From the NCBI GenBank assembly GCA_003244205.1, contig QHBW01000061.1:1-51105 (forward strand): a DNA stretch of 51,105 nucleotides, in the 5' to 3' direction. Origin of the DNA: Solirubrobacterales bacterium. Lineage in GTDB: Bacteria; Actinomycetota; Thermoleophilia; Solirubrobacterales; Solirubrobacteraceae. Position numbers and translations under genes: made by a program. The notes beneath the pieces are model-generated. The model was not told where the DNA came from. It ran no database searches and saw only the letters and a program-made list of their open reading frames with translations. Positions 24,228-32,285 of the stretch are shown here, piece by piece; position 1 is the first letter of the stretch, and every line of letters begins with the position of its first letter.

Positions 24228-25334
24228 CTACTGGCGAGAACTGGTGATCGCATCCTGGAGGGCGACCAGGACCTCCTCGGCCCCGGCGTCGTCGAGATGG
24301 GGCCCGATCGGCAGGCTCAGCACCTCGTTCGCGAGGCGCTCGGTGAGTGGGAGGGGCGGCCACTGCTCGCCTGCATACGCGCCCGAGCGATGAGGAGGGA
24401 TCGGATAATGGATCAGCGTCTCAACGCCGCGGCGCGCGAGACCCTGCTGCAGCAGCTCGCGATCAGCGCAGCGCAAGACGAACTGGTGCCAGACGGACTC
24501 GACGCCGGCCGGGATCGCCGGTGGCGTGACGACGGGATGGCCATCCAGCGCGGTCGTGTATTGCTCGGCGCGGCCACGACGCCGGTCATTCCAGGCGTCC
24601 AGGTGAGCCAGCTTCACACGCAGAAGCGCGGCCTGCAGTTCGTCCAAGCGGCTGTTCAAACCAAGCCGATCGTGGTGATACTTGCGTGCCGAGCCGTAGT
24701 TGCGCAGCTCGCGCACGCTCTCGATCAGCGACTCGGAGCGCGAAACCACGGCACCTCCATCACCGCTCGCGCCGAGGTTCTTGCTCGGGTAGAAGCTGAA
24801 GGCCGCGATGTCGCCCAGCGATCCGACGCGTCTGCCCTGGTAACGCGCACCATGCGCTTGGGCAGCGTCCTCGACCAGCGCCAGGCCGTGTCGTCGCGCG
24901 ATCGCTGCGATCGGGTCCCAATCGACGGGCATGCCATACAGGTGCACGACAACGACGGCCGCCGTGCGCGGGGTGACCGCAGCCTCCACACGCAGGGGGT
25001 CGATGTTGAAGCCTCCCTCCTCAGGCTCGACCGGCACCGGACGCGCACCCAACTGCGTCACCGCCAGCCAGGTCGCGATGAAAGTGTGGGCCGGCACGAT
25101 CACCTCGTCCCCGGCGCCGACTCCGAGGGCCTCGAGCGCGAGCCTCAGCGCGTCGAGCCCGCTGCCAACGCCAGCTGCATGGCCCGACTCGCAATAGCTG
25201 GCAAACTCCCGCTCGAAGGCTTCCACTTCGTTTGCGAGCACGTAGTGGCCACCGCGCAACACTCGGATGGCGGCCGCCTCGAGCTCGTCAGCCAGCTCGT
25301 CGTGCGCCGCGCGGATACTTATGAACTCGACGCC
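24228..25334 (-). CDS. DegT/DnrJ/EryC1 sugar aminotransferase (FdtB-like)
   Basis: PLP enzyme (368 residues from GTG 25334) that aminates a nucleotide-linked keto-sugar. GSGLDALRLAL, the VEDAAQAHGA strand and the Schiff-base lysine in FYPSKNLGASGDGG define the family. With the FdtA-like ketoisomerase at 27014 it suggests a dTDP-3-amino-3,6-dideoxyhexose (Fuc3N or Qui3N). The GTG at 25334 gives the normal family start VEFISIRAAHDEL; a TTG at 25355 is the longer choice. Either start overlaps the divergent gene's ATG at 25321. rmlA/rmlB are not in the window. Confidence 0.9.
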   Translation of the reverse strand, partial: GVEFISIRAAHDELADELEAAAIRVLRGGHYVLANEVEAFEREFASYCESGHAAGVGSGLDALRLALEALGVGAGDEVIVPAHTFIATWLAVTQLGARPVPVEPEEGGFNIDPLRVEAAVTPRTAAVVVVHLYGMPVDWDPIAAIARRHGLALVEDAAQAHGARYQGRRVGSLGDIAAFSFYPSKNLGASGDGGAVVSRSESLIESVRELRNYGSARKYHHDRLGLNSRLDELQAALLRVKLAHLDAWNDRRRGRAEQYTTALDGHPVVTPPAIPAGVESVWHQFVLRCADRELLQQGLARRGVETLIHYPIPPHRSGAYAGEQWPPLPLTERLANEVLSLPIGPHLDDAGAEEVLVALQDAITSSRQ

Positions 25335-26292
25335 CACGATTGCAAAGCATGCCAAGGCCGGGCTTCATGTCGCGAGCTACAGCTCGAGCGATCGCGCTGC
25401 GTGGGACGAGTTCATCGCACAGGCCAGGAATTCGCACTTCTTCTTTCGGCGCGGTTACCTGGAATACCACAGCGACCGCTTCACCGACGCTTCGCTGATC
25501 GTCCGAGAGCGCGGAGGCATCGTTGCTGTGATGCCGGCTAGCGTGGACAACGGCGTCGTCACCAGCCACGCAGGCCTGACGTTCGGCGGCGTGCTGTCGC
25601 GCCGGCGCCTGAGTGCTGCGGCGATTTTGAGGGTCGTTCGCGCGATCGTCGAGTACCTCGGTGAGCGTGGCGTCACGCGACTCGTCTACAAGCCGGCGCC
25701 GCACATCTACCACACGTATCCGTGCGAGGAGGACCTCTACGCGTTCGATGTCGCGGGCGCGAGGTTGATCTCTCGCGAGCTGTGCTCGGTGATCGTTCCC
25801 GCCCAGGCCGCGCGCTTCGCGGACAGCCGTGGCGCCCGGGTCGAGCGGGCACGATCGAAAGGTGTGAACGTCGAACGGAGCGGCGAGTACGAGGCGTTCC
25901 TGGCGCTCGAGGAAGAGTTGCTGCGGACCAAGTACGGCGTCAGTCCGGCGCACAGCGGCCCCGAGATGGCGCTTCTAGCCGAGCGATTCCCAGACCACAT
26001 CATGCTTTTCGAGGCGCGCCGTGGCGGAACGCTGTTGGCGGGAACGATTGTCTACGAGACCGAGCGCGTAGCACACACGCAGTACATCGCGACGACCGAG
26101 GAGGGGCGCCGGCTCGGCGCACTCGACGTCATCTGCGATGAGCTGATCGCGCGCAGGTTTGCGAGCAAGCCGTACCTCAGCCTCGGAGTCTCAACCACCG
26201 ACAACGGCTTCAACCCCGGCCTGGTGCACAACAAGGAGAGCTTTGGTGCCCGCGGGATAGTGCATGACCACTACGAGCTCACGATCGGATGA
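25321..26292 (+). CDS. GNAT/FemAB-like acyltransferase, putative
   Basis: 323-residue protein whose two halves resemble the double GNAT fold of FemAB/CelD-like proteins from polysaccharide clusters. Features: AWDEFIAQARNSHFFFRRGYLEYHSDRF near the start in pieces (FFFRRGYLEYHSDRF), the strand GGTLLAGTIVYETERVAHTQY, and the end GFNPGLVHNKESFGARG, typical of this class. It may acylate the amino-sugar made by its neighbours. The ATG at 25321 is chosen since no other standard start precedes the conserved region closely; it overlaps the start of the divergent aminotransferase gene. Next gene overlaps by ATGA. Confidence 0.75.
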   Translation: MNSTPTIAKHAKAGLHVASYSSSDRAAWDEFIAQARNSHFFFRRGYLEYHSDRFTDASLIVRERGGIVAVMPASVDNGVVTSHAGLTFGGVLSRRRLSAAAILRVVRAIVEYLGERGVTRLVYKPAPHIYHTYPCEEDLYAFDVAGARLISRELCSVIVPAQAARFADSRGARVERARSKGVNVERSGEYEAFLALEEELLRTKYGVSPAHSGPEMALLAERFPDHIMLFEARRGGTLLAGTIVYETERVAHTQYIATTEEGRRLGALDVICDELIARRFASKPYLSLGVSTTDNGFNPGLVHNKESFGARGIVHDHYELTIG

Positions 26293-27017
26293 ATTCCCTG
26301 ACCGTCGGAACGCGAGTGCAGCGGGCGAGAATCGCGGTGCGCAACCTCGCGCAGCCAGCCCTGATCCCGAAGCGCGCTCTCAGCCGAGCGCTCGAGGAGG
26401 TCCGATACGAGCGACGTCTGGGCACCTCGACCGGCGGAAGTCACTCGCTCGAGGAGCTTCATCTCAACCCGGTCGACCGGGTGCGCTATGAGCCCTCGAG
26501 CTGGCGGATCTTGCGCCGCATCCTCGACCCGAGCGAAGTTGATGGCAGCGATGTTTTCCTGGACCTCGGGTCCGGGAAAGGTCGCGTCGTCTTGCAGGCG
26601 GCGGCCGACTACGGATTCGGCAAGATCATCGGCGTCGAGCTGGCTCCGGCGCTGCACGCGCTCGCCGAGAGCAACCTTGCGGCCGCCGCGCCCAGGCTCC
26701 CTCGCCGCAACGTCCGGCTCGTGTGCGCCGATGCGGCAAGCTTCGAGCTGCCCGACGATGTCACTGTCGTGTTCATGAACAATCCTTTCGGCGGAGAGGT
26801 CCTGCGCGGGGCTCTCGGCCAGCTGCTGGCATCGCTCGATCGCCGTCCACGGCGCGTGCGGCTGATCTACGCCCATCCCGAGCACAAACGCGAGCTCTTG
26901 GCGACGGAGCGCTTCCAGCTAGTGCGCAGGCGGCGCGTTGTGGCGCCGACGCAGCTGCGCTCGACGTCGCTGCATCTCTACGAAACGCGGTCGCCGAGGC
27001 GCGCCAGCTCGCGATGA
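26289..27017 (+). CDS. SAM-dependent methyltransferase, class I
   Basis: 242-residue methyltransferase. Motif I is VFLDLGSGKGRVVLQAA, followed by the acidic end of strand 2 (IGVELAP) and a DVTVVFMNNPFGG motif where a catalytic N-PF loop would be; this resembles Dot1-like/small-molecule N- or O-methyltransferases. A basic N-terminal 40 residues precedes it. It sits in the overlapping plus-strand series between the GNAT-like gene and the ketoisomerase gene, so a sugar or glycan is a plausible target. Confidence 0.82.
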   Translation: MNSLTVGTRVQRARIAVRNLAQPALIPKRALSRALEEVRYERRLGTSTGGSHSLEELHLNPVDRVRYEPSSWRILRRILDPSEVDGSDVFLDLGSGKGRVVLQAAADYGFGKIIGVELAPALHALAESNLAAAAPRLPRRNVRLVCADAASFELPDDVTVVFMNNPFGGEVLRGALGQLLASLDRRPRRVRLIYAHPEHKRELLATERFQLVRRRRVVAPTQLRSTSLHLYETRSPRRASSR

Positions 27018-27487
27018 CCGACAGACTCTTGAACGCATCTGACTCGGGGTCGCCGGGGCTCCCGCCAACTCCGCATGTCTCGGTGAACGGGTGTCGAATC
27101 ATCTCGCTCTCGGTCTTTTCTGATCCGCGCGGGAACCTCACAGTCATTGAGGGGTCAAGCGATGTGCCGTTTGACATCGCTCGCGTCTACTACGTGCGTG
27201 ACGTCCCGGTTGGTGCGGCGCGAGCGGGACATGCGCACCGACGGCTCGAGCAGCTCCTGATCGCGGCGAACGGTGCCTTCGATGCCGTCCTCGACGACGG
27301 ATGCCAGCGTCAGACGGTGCGTTTGAGCCAGCCTTCATACGGTCTCTACCTGCCGGTGATGGTCTGGCGCGAATTGACTAACTTCACTGCTGGAGCCGTC
27401 TGCCTCTCGCTCGCGTCGATGCCGTATGACTCTGCGGACTACTTCTACGACTACGACGAATACGTGCGTATCGTCAAGTCGGCCTAG
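27014..27487 (+). CDS. Sugar 3,4-ketoisomerase, cupin (FdtA/QdtA-like)
   Basis: 157-residue cupin of the WxcM C-terminal/FdtA family, which converts dTDP-4-keto-6-deoxyglucose to its 3-keto isomer before amination. Signatures: DPRGNLTVIEG, the RVYYV..VP strand, AGHAHRRLEQLLIAANG with the active-site histidines, the DDG turn, and DYDEYVR at the end. It starts by ATGA overlap with the methyltransferase and pairs in pathway with the FdtB-like enzyme at 24228. Whether the product is the galacto or gluco sugar cannot be told. Confidence 0.9.
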   Translation: MTDRLLNASDSGSPGLPPTPHVSVNGCRIISLSVFSDPRGNLTVIEGSSDVPFDIARVYYVRDVPVGAARAGHAHRRLEQLLIAANGAFDAVLDDGCQRQTVRLSQPSYGLYLPVMVWRELTNFTAGAVCLSLASMPYDSADYFYDYDEYVRIVKSA

Positions 27488-27489
27488 CC

Positions 27490-28437
27490 GTGAGGCTTCC
27501 CCGCTCGCCGATCGAGCGCCTGCGCGGACGCCTAACCGGGATCGAGCGCGCGCTTGGCGAGACGCGGGAGTACGTGACCTGGGTCCAAGCCGCGGTCGCC
27601 GAGGTTGGCAGCGCAGTACGGTCGCTCAGCACCGAGGTGGCTGGGCTCTCGGCCGAGCTGGCGGAGCGCGACGCCCGTGTACTTGAGATCCTGCGCTTGA
27701 GCCTTGACCGCGAGCCGGTCCAGCGTCAAGCGCTGCGCCGTGCACGCGAGTCGCCGAGCTACGAGCTGGCGTACTCCGACCCGGAGCCCTTGGTGTCAGT
27801 CGTCATCCCGACCTGGCAGAACTACGAAGCGCTGGCCCAGCGCTCGTTGCCATCGGTGCTGAGCCAGACCCACCAGAACTTCGAGGTGATCGTGGTAGGC
27901 GATCGGGCTCCCGGGGGAGCCGAAGACGTTGTGCGCTCCTTCGGCGATCACCGCATCCGCTACGTCAATCTCGAACGGCGTGGGCCTTACCCCGAGGACC
28001 CCGCGGCGGCGTACCTCGTCGCTGGCGTGCCGCCGTACAACGAAGGAGTGGCTCTGGCACGGGGTCGCTGGATCGCCCCGCTCGATGACGACGACGCATT
28101 TCGCGAGCATCACATCGCGGCACTGCTCGAGCTGGCTCGCCGCGAGCAGGCCGAGCTGTCGTACGGACAGTTCCTCTGGCACCACCGCGACCGCGACGAC
28201 GAAAGGATGGGCGTTTTCCCTCCAGAGTTCGGCAAGTTCGAAATGCAGGGAGCCCTCTATCACGCCGACCTGCGCTTCTTCGAGCTCGAGCTCTCAGATG
28301 CTCTGTTTGGGCTGCCGGGCGACTGGGCTTGGTGCCAGCGCCTACTGCGAGCCGGGGTCAGGTGCGCAATGTTGGATGAGGTGGTCGTCGACTACTATCC
28401 GTCGGCAGAGTGGTCGGCGTCCGGCGTTCGGTCGTAA
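27490..28437 (+). CDS. Family 2 glycosyltransferase with N-terminal coiled coil
   Basis: 315 residues. An amphipathic heptad region (about 8-75) probably forms a coiled coil or membrane contact; the GT-A domain starts at LVSVVIPTWQNYEAL and has the acidic metal site LDDDDAF after GRWIAP. The C-terminus WCQRLLRAGVRCAMLDEVVV is typical of GT2. GTG start, two bases after the ketoisomerase stop region. It likely adds a sugar, possibly the 3-amino sugar of this block, to a surface glycan. The 3' end runs into a decayed toxin-antitoxin relic. Confidence 0.88.
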   Translation: MRLPRSPIERLRGRLTGIERALGETREYVTWVQAAVAEVGSAVRSLSTEVAGLSAELAERDARVLEILRLSLDREPVQRQALRRARESPSYELAYSDPEPLVSVVIPTWQNYEALAQRSLPSVLSQTHQNFEVIVVGDRAPGGAEDVVRSFGDHRIRYVNLERRGPYPEDPAAAYLVAGVPPYNEGVALARGRWIAPLDDDDAFREHHIAALLELARREQAELSYGQFLWHHRDRDDERMGVFPPEFGKFEMQGALYHADLRFFELELSDALFGLPGDWAWCQRLLRAGVRCAMLDEVVVDYYPSAEWSASGVRS

Positions 28438-28469
28438 CGCGCACTGTTCCGCCTAATCCAGGGCCCCCT

Positions 28470-28884
28470 GGCCGGGTCATCGACGCGGTGCGGGCAGGCC
28501 AACGCGTCACGCTGACCGTGCACGGCGAGCCCGTTGCCGACATCGTGCCCCATGGCCGCCGCACCCGCTGGCTGGGGGGGGCGCAGCTACGCGAACAGCT
28601 CGGCGTTCTCAGCGCTCGCGACGACGCGATCCGCGCACGCCGTGCCGACACGCTCGCCCTCGCGCGCACCGCAGACCCGATTGCGCTCAGCGGGGCCGTG
28701 ATGGTTGCGTGGGCACGATTGGTCGCGGACTGTCGCGCCGTCGGCACCCAGCGCAACCATCAAACTCACTGACGCGCTCATCGCCGCCACCGCCGTTGAA
28801 CACGGACTCCCAATCATCACCCAAGACGACGACTACGACCCGATCGCCCACGCCCATCTCGCCCTCCACGTCGTCAAGGTATAG
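28470..28884 (+). pseudogene. Decayed antitoxin/VapC toxin relic
   Basis: The first part encodes a Phd/YefM-type antitoxin core (RVIDAVRAGQRVTLTVHGEP, then ADIVPHGRRTRW) whose N-terminus is degraded. It runs in frame into the later part of a PIN-domain VapC (MVAWARLVADCRAVGTQR), so the antitoxin end and the toxin start are missing. A one-base shift near 28757 then moves the reading to TIKLTDALIAATAVEHGLPI and ITQDDDYDPIAHAHLALHVV, the normal VapC end, stopping at 28884. With an internal deletion plus frameshift, no working toxin or antitoxin can be made. This fills the stretch between 28438 and 28891. Confidence 0.82.
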
Positions 28885-28891
28885 CCCCTGA

Positions 28892-29404
28892 TCAGCTCGA
28901 CGCGGCTATGTCGTACACATCGTCGGCCGCAGCGGACATGACGCGATCGGCCATCTCGAGCTTCAGGCGAGTCAGACGGCGATCGTCCTCGCCGCTCCGC
29001 TCGTGCTTGCGCGCCAGCACGATGAACTCGTCCGTCACATATCCCTCCCGAACGATCAGCGTCACGGCTCGCTTTCGATAACCGAGTCGGAACACGAAGT
29101 GCTCCAGTGCCCGGCCCCGCTCGGGACGCGCCAGGGAGGAGTCGACGACGTAACGGCCCTCGGTCACCGCGCGGGTGACCAACTCAAAGGCGTCTCTCGC
29201 GCCAGGGCCTGCGAAGGCCGTCTGCAGCGTGACCTCGCGGCGCTCGAGCGGATGATCTGCATCCAATAACGGTGCAGCCCGCTCCAGGACCTTGAATGCG
29301 TGCGCAACCCCGCCCGGAGAGCCTGTCCCGTGGTACTTGAGCATGTCCTGCAGTGAGAAGGCGGTCGGCTGTCCCCGATCGAGGACCACGAGCGTGTCCG
29401 TCAT
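28892..29404 (-). CDS. FmdE-like protein, putative
   Basis: 170-residue soluble protein starting MTDTLVVLDRG at 29404. The block LQDMLKYHGTGSPGGVAHAFKV, read as two parts around KYHG and SPGGVA, and the later AFAGPGARDAFELVTRAVTEG resemble the FmdE domain of formylmethanofuran-dehydrogenase-associated proteins, but the usual cysteine-rich HGHLCPG motif is absent, so metal binding may be lost. An ATG at 29431 would add nine residues and overlap the crotonase gene. It begins five bases after the crotonase stop and is probably co-transcribed with it. Function unknown. Confidence 0.65.
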   Translation of the reverse strand: MTDTLVVLDRGQPTAFSLQDMLKYHGTGSPGGVAHAFKVLERAAPLLDADHPLERREVTLQTAFAGPGARDAFELVTRAVTEGRYVVDSSLARPERGRALEHFVFRLGYRKRAVTLIVREGYVTDEFIVLARKHERSGEDDRRLTRLKLEMADRVMSAAADDVYDIAASS

Positions 29405-29409
29405 CTCCG

Positions 29410-30222
29410 TCAGAGGCCGTGATGCGGCCATTTGGGGCTGAGGTCGCCGGCCTTGAATGCGGCAGCGCCGATCGTGTGCGAGTCGCGACGCATGAACATC
29501 GAGATTGTCTGCTCAGCTTCGATACGCAGGCGCTCCTCGAGCGTGTGCCCGAGGCCCCGCAGGACGCTCTCCTTGTCGCTGCGGATCCCGCCCTGCGGTA
29601 GCGCCGCGATCTGGTGGGCAAGCTCCTGCGCGCGCTCGAGCGATTTGCCGCGTGGCACCACTTCATTCACGAGCCCGATCTCGCGCGCCTCGGTCGTATC
29701 GATGCGCCGGCCCGTGATGATCAACTCCATCGCGCGCGCGAAGCCGACGACGAGCGGCAGTCGCACCGTCAAGCCGTCGCCACCGACGATGTTCCAGCGC
29801 CGCTCGAGCGCCCCGAACTCCGCGTTCTCGGCGGCGACCCTAATGTCAGCGAGCAGGGCGGTCTCGAGCCCCGCGGCGAACGCGTAACCGTTGACGGCCG
29901 CGATCACCGGCTTGAAGATGTCGACCTTGCGCGTATAGCCGCACTCCCCGGGCGAGTTGTAGAGGTTGACGCGATAGGCGTCGTAATCGCCCAGCTCAGC
30001 GAGATCGGCTGCGTCTTGCAGATCCCAGCCGGCACAGAAGGTGGTTTCACCCGCACCGGTGATGACGAGCACGAACGCGTCGTCGTCGTCTCGGAAGTGC
30101 TCCCAGGCATGGTGCAGCTCGCGGTTCATGACGCGGTTGACGGCGTTTTGCTGCTCAGGCCGGTTGTAGATCAGCGTTACGACGTGGTCCTGGAGCTCGT
30201 AGCGAAGCGTCTCGTAGTCCAT
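29410..30222 (-). CDS. Enoyl-CoA hydratase/isomerase (crotonase) family protein
   Basis: 270-residue crotonase-fold enzyme acting on a CoA thioester. The first oxyanion-hole region is GETTFCAGWDLQD and the second is NGYAFAAGLETALLADIRVA; the usual catalytic Glu position falls at ALERRWNIVGGDG. YNRPEQQNAVN near the N-terminus is typical. The exact substrate cannot be set; it lies alone with an FmdE-like gene, not with thiolase or acyl-CoA dehydrogenase genes. Confidence 0.9.
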   Translation of the reverse strand: MDYETLRYELQDHVVTLIYNRPEQQNAVNRVMNRELHHAWEHFRDDDDAFVLVITGAGETTFCAGWDLQDAADLAELGDYDAYRVNLYNSPGECGYTRKVDIFKPVIAAVNGYAFAAGLETALLADIRVAAENAEFGALERRWNIVGGDGLTVRLPLVVGFARAMELIITGRRIDTTEAREIGLVNEVVPRGKSLERAQELAHQIAALPQGGIRSDKESVLRGLGHTLEERLRIEAEQTISMFMRRDSHTIGAAAFKAGDLSPKWPHHGL

Positions 30223-30376
30223 CTGCTCTCCCGTTCTCGTTGGCAGCGCTCGCGCTCTCTGCGAAAGTACGACATCAGGCGCTGTCCTGTCGGTCCATGG
30301 TCAGGGAGCAGCCCCCACAACGAGCTAGCAGGGTTAGTGCTCGTGCGCCTGCGCCGACCCGGCCTAAGCTGTCGCC

Positions 30377-31186
30377 ATGAGCTCCATGCCTGATTCCCAC
30401 GCGGGTCTGCCCGCTTCCCTCGATGGTCTCGTGATGCCTGCGACAGAGGCCGCGATCTCCGTGCTCGACGAAGGTCTCCTGCGCGGCGACGGCGTCTTCG
30501 AGGTCATCCGCGTCTACGACGGGCGCCCGTACGCCCTCGATCGTCACCTGCAGCGCCTCGAGCGCTCGGCGAGCAACCTTCTTCTTCCCCTCGATCTGGA
30601 CGCCGTGGCGGCCGAGATCACGAGCCTGCTGGCGGCCGCGCCCGCTCACGAGGGCCTGATGCGCCTCGTGATAACTCGCGGTGGCAGGCGGATCCTGCTG
30701 CTCGAGCTCCTCCCCGATCATCCCGCGACGGTTCGCCTCGGGTGCGTGACCTACTCGCCCACGCGCGTTCTCGATGGGGTGAAGTCGCTCTCCTACGCCG
30801 CCAACATGCTTGCCACCCGGCGGGCCAAGCAGGCCGGCTTTGACGAGGCGCTGCTGGTCACGCCCCACGGTCGCGTGCTGGAGACGCCAACGGCGTCGTT
30901 CTTCTGGGTCAGTGGCGGAGAGTTGCGGACGCCTCCGCTCGACGATCACATCCTCGCCTCGATCACCCGCGCCGACGTCATCGAGCTCACAGGCGCACGT
31001 GAGCACCCCTGCACGCGGGAAGACCTCGAGACGGCCGACGAGGCGTTCATCGCCTCGACGCTGCGCGAGGTAATGCCCGCGTCCGCGCTCGAGGCCCGCG
31101 AGCTGGCCGCGCCCGGACCGCTCACCGCCCAGGCCGCCGACGCGCTGCGCGAGCACATCGCCGGGGCCCTGGCGGCGCGCGCTTGA
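30377..31186 (+). CDS. Class IV PLP aminotransferase (aminodeoxychorismate lyase/BCAT-like)
   Basis: 269-residue fold-type IV PLP enzyme. Family marks: DEGLLRGDGVFEVIRVYDG, the Schiff-base lysine in GVKSLSYAANMLATRRAK, and the glutamate site TPHGRVLETPTASFFWV. It could be 4-amino-4-deoxychorismate lyase (folate) or a branched-chain/D-amino acid aminotransferase; the N-terminal sequence favours PabC-like members. A TAAGCT hexamer at 30365-30370 would give a leaderless transcript starting at or near the ATG. An alternative ATG is three codons on. Confidence 0.83.
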   Translation: MSSMPDSHAGLPASLDGLVMPATEAAISVLDEGLLRGDGVFEVIRVYDGRPYALDRHLQRLERSASNLLLPLDLDAVAAEITSLLAAAPAHEGLMRLVITRGGRRILLLELLPDHPATVRLGCVTYSPTRVLDGVKSLSYAANMLATRRAKQAGFDEALLVTPHGRVLETPTASFFWVSGGELRTPPLDDHILASITRADVIELTGAREHPCTREDLETADEAFIASTLREVMPASALEARELAAPGPLTAQAADALREHIAGALAARA

Positions 31187-31214
31187 CCTCGATCGTCGGG
31201 GGGGTGGCGGACCC

Positions 31215-32285
31215 GTGCGCGTCCTGACCGTCGTCGGCAACCGTCCCCAGTTCATCAAGGCGGCGGCGGTCTCTCACCAGCTGCGCGCTGTCGCCGAGGA
31301 GGAGCTCGTGCATACCGGTCAGCACTACGACGACGAGCTCTCGCGCGTCTTCTTCGAGGAGCTCGCGCTCCCCGCGCCAGACCGCCAGCTCGGTCTGGGC
31401 TCCGGATCCAACGCCCACCAGACAGCGCGCATGCTCGCCGCGCTCGAGCCGGTCCTGGCGGACTCGCGACCGGACGTCGTGCTCGTCTACGGCGACACCA
31501 ACTCGACGCTAGCGGGGGGTCTGGCCGGCGCGCAGGGTGGCTTCGCCGTCGCCCACGTCGAGGCCGGGATGCGCTCTTTTGACCGCGCGATGCCCGAGGA
31601 GCTCAACCGCGTGCTCACCGACCATCTCGCCAGCCTGTTGCTGTGCTCGTCGCAGACCGCGGTCGACAACCTCGTCGCCGAGCGAGCGACGGGAGCCGTT
31701 GAGCTGGTCGGCGACGTGATGGTGGACGTCGCCGAGCTGCTGCGGCCCCGCGCCCTGGCGCGAACGGAGGCGCTCGAGCGCGCGGGCGTCGTGCCGGGCG
31801 AATACCTCCTGGCCACGGCGCACCGGGCGGGCACGGTCGATGATCCCGAGCGCCTTGCGGCGCTCGTCGAGCTGCTCTGCAGCCTGCCGGGGCCGGTCGT
31901 GCTGCCGCTGCACCCCCGCACCCGCAAGCGGCTCGAGGCAGCGCAACTGCTGGACCGCCTGCTGGGAGCGGCTGCGATCGTGCTGTGCGCGCCTTTGGGC
32001 TACCTGGACTTCAGCGCCCTGCTCTGTCACGCCCGCGCGGTCGTCACCGATTCGGGCGGCGTGCAGAAGGAGGCCTATCTAGCGGGCGTTCGCTGTCTCA
32101 CGCTGCGCGAGAGCACCGAGTGGGTGGAGACGGTCGCGCTGGGCTGGAACACGCTTGTGGGGCTTGATCGAGAGACGGTGCGCGCGGCGCTGCAAGCCCC
32201 GCTCCCGCAAGACCATCCGCCGCTCTACGGCGACGGGCACGCGGGCGAGCGCGTCGTGGCTGCCCTTACACTGCCTCGACGATGA
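31215..32285 (+). CDS. wecB: UDP-N-acetylglucosamine 2-epimerase (non-hydrolysing)
   Basis: Converts UDP-GlcNAc to UDP-ManNAc; cytoplasmic, 356 residues, GT-B fold. Signatures: VGNRPQFIKAAAV, TGQHYDDELS, VYGDTNSTLAG, HVEAGMRSFDRAMPEE-type centre and TDSGGVQKEAYLAGV. The GTG at 31215 follows a G-rich ribosome site. The stop overlaps the ATG of the dehydrogenase gene (ATGA), which oxidises the product, so the pair probably makes UDP-ManNAcA or, with the acyltransferase after it, a related uronate. Confidence 0.93.
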   Translation: MRVLTVVGNRPQFIKAAAVSHQLRAVAEEELVHTGQHYDDELSRVFFEELALPAPDRQLGLGSGSNAHQTARMLAALEPVLADSRPDVVLVYGDTNSTLAGGLAGAQGGFAVAHVEAGMRSFDRAMPEELNRVLTDHLASLLLCSSQTAVDNLVAERATGAVELVGDVMVDVAELLRPRALARTEALERAGVVPGEYLLATAHRAGTVDDPERLAALVELLCSLPGPVVLPLHPRTRKRLEAAQLLDRLLGAAAIVLCAPLGYLDFSALLCHARAVVTDSGGVQKEAYLAGVRCLTLRESTEWVETVALGWNTLVGLDRETVRAALQAPLPQDHPPLYGDGHAGERVVAALTLPRR

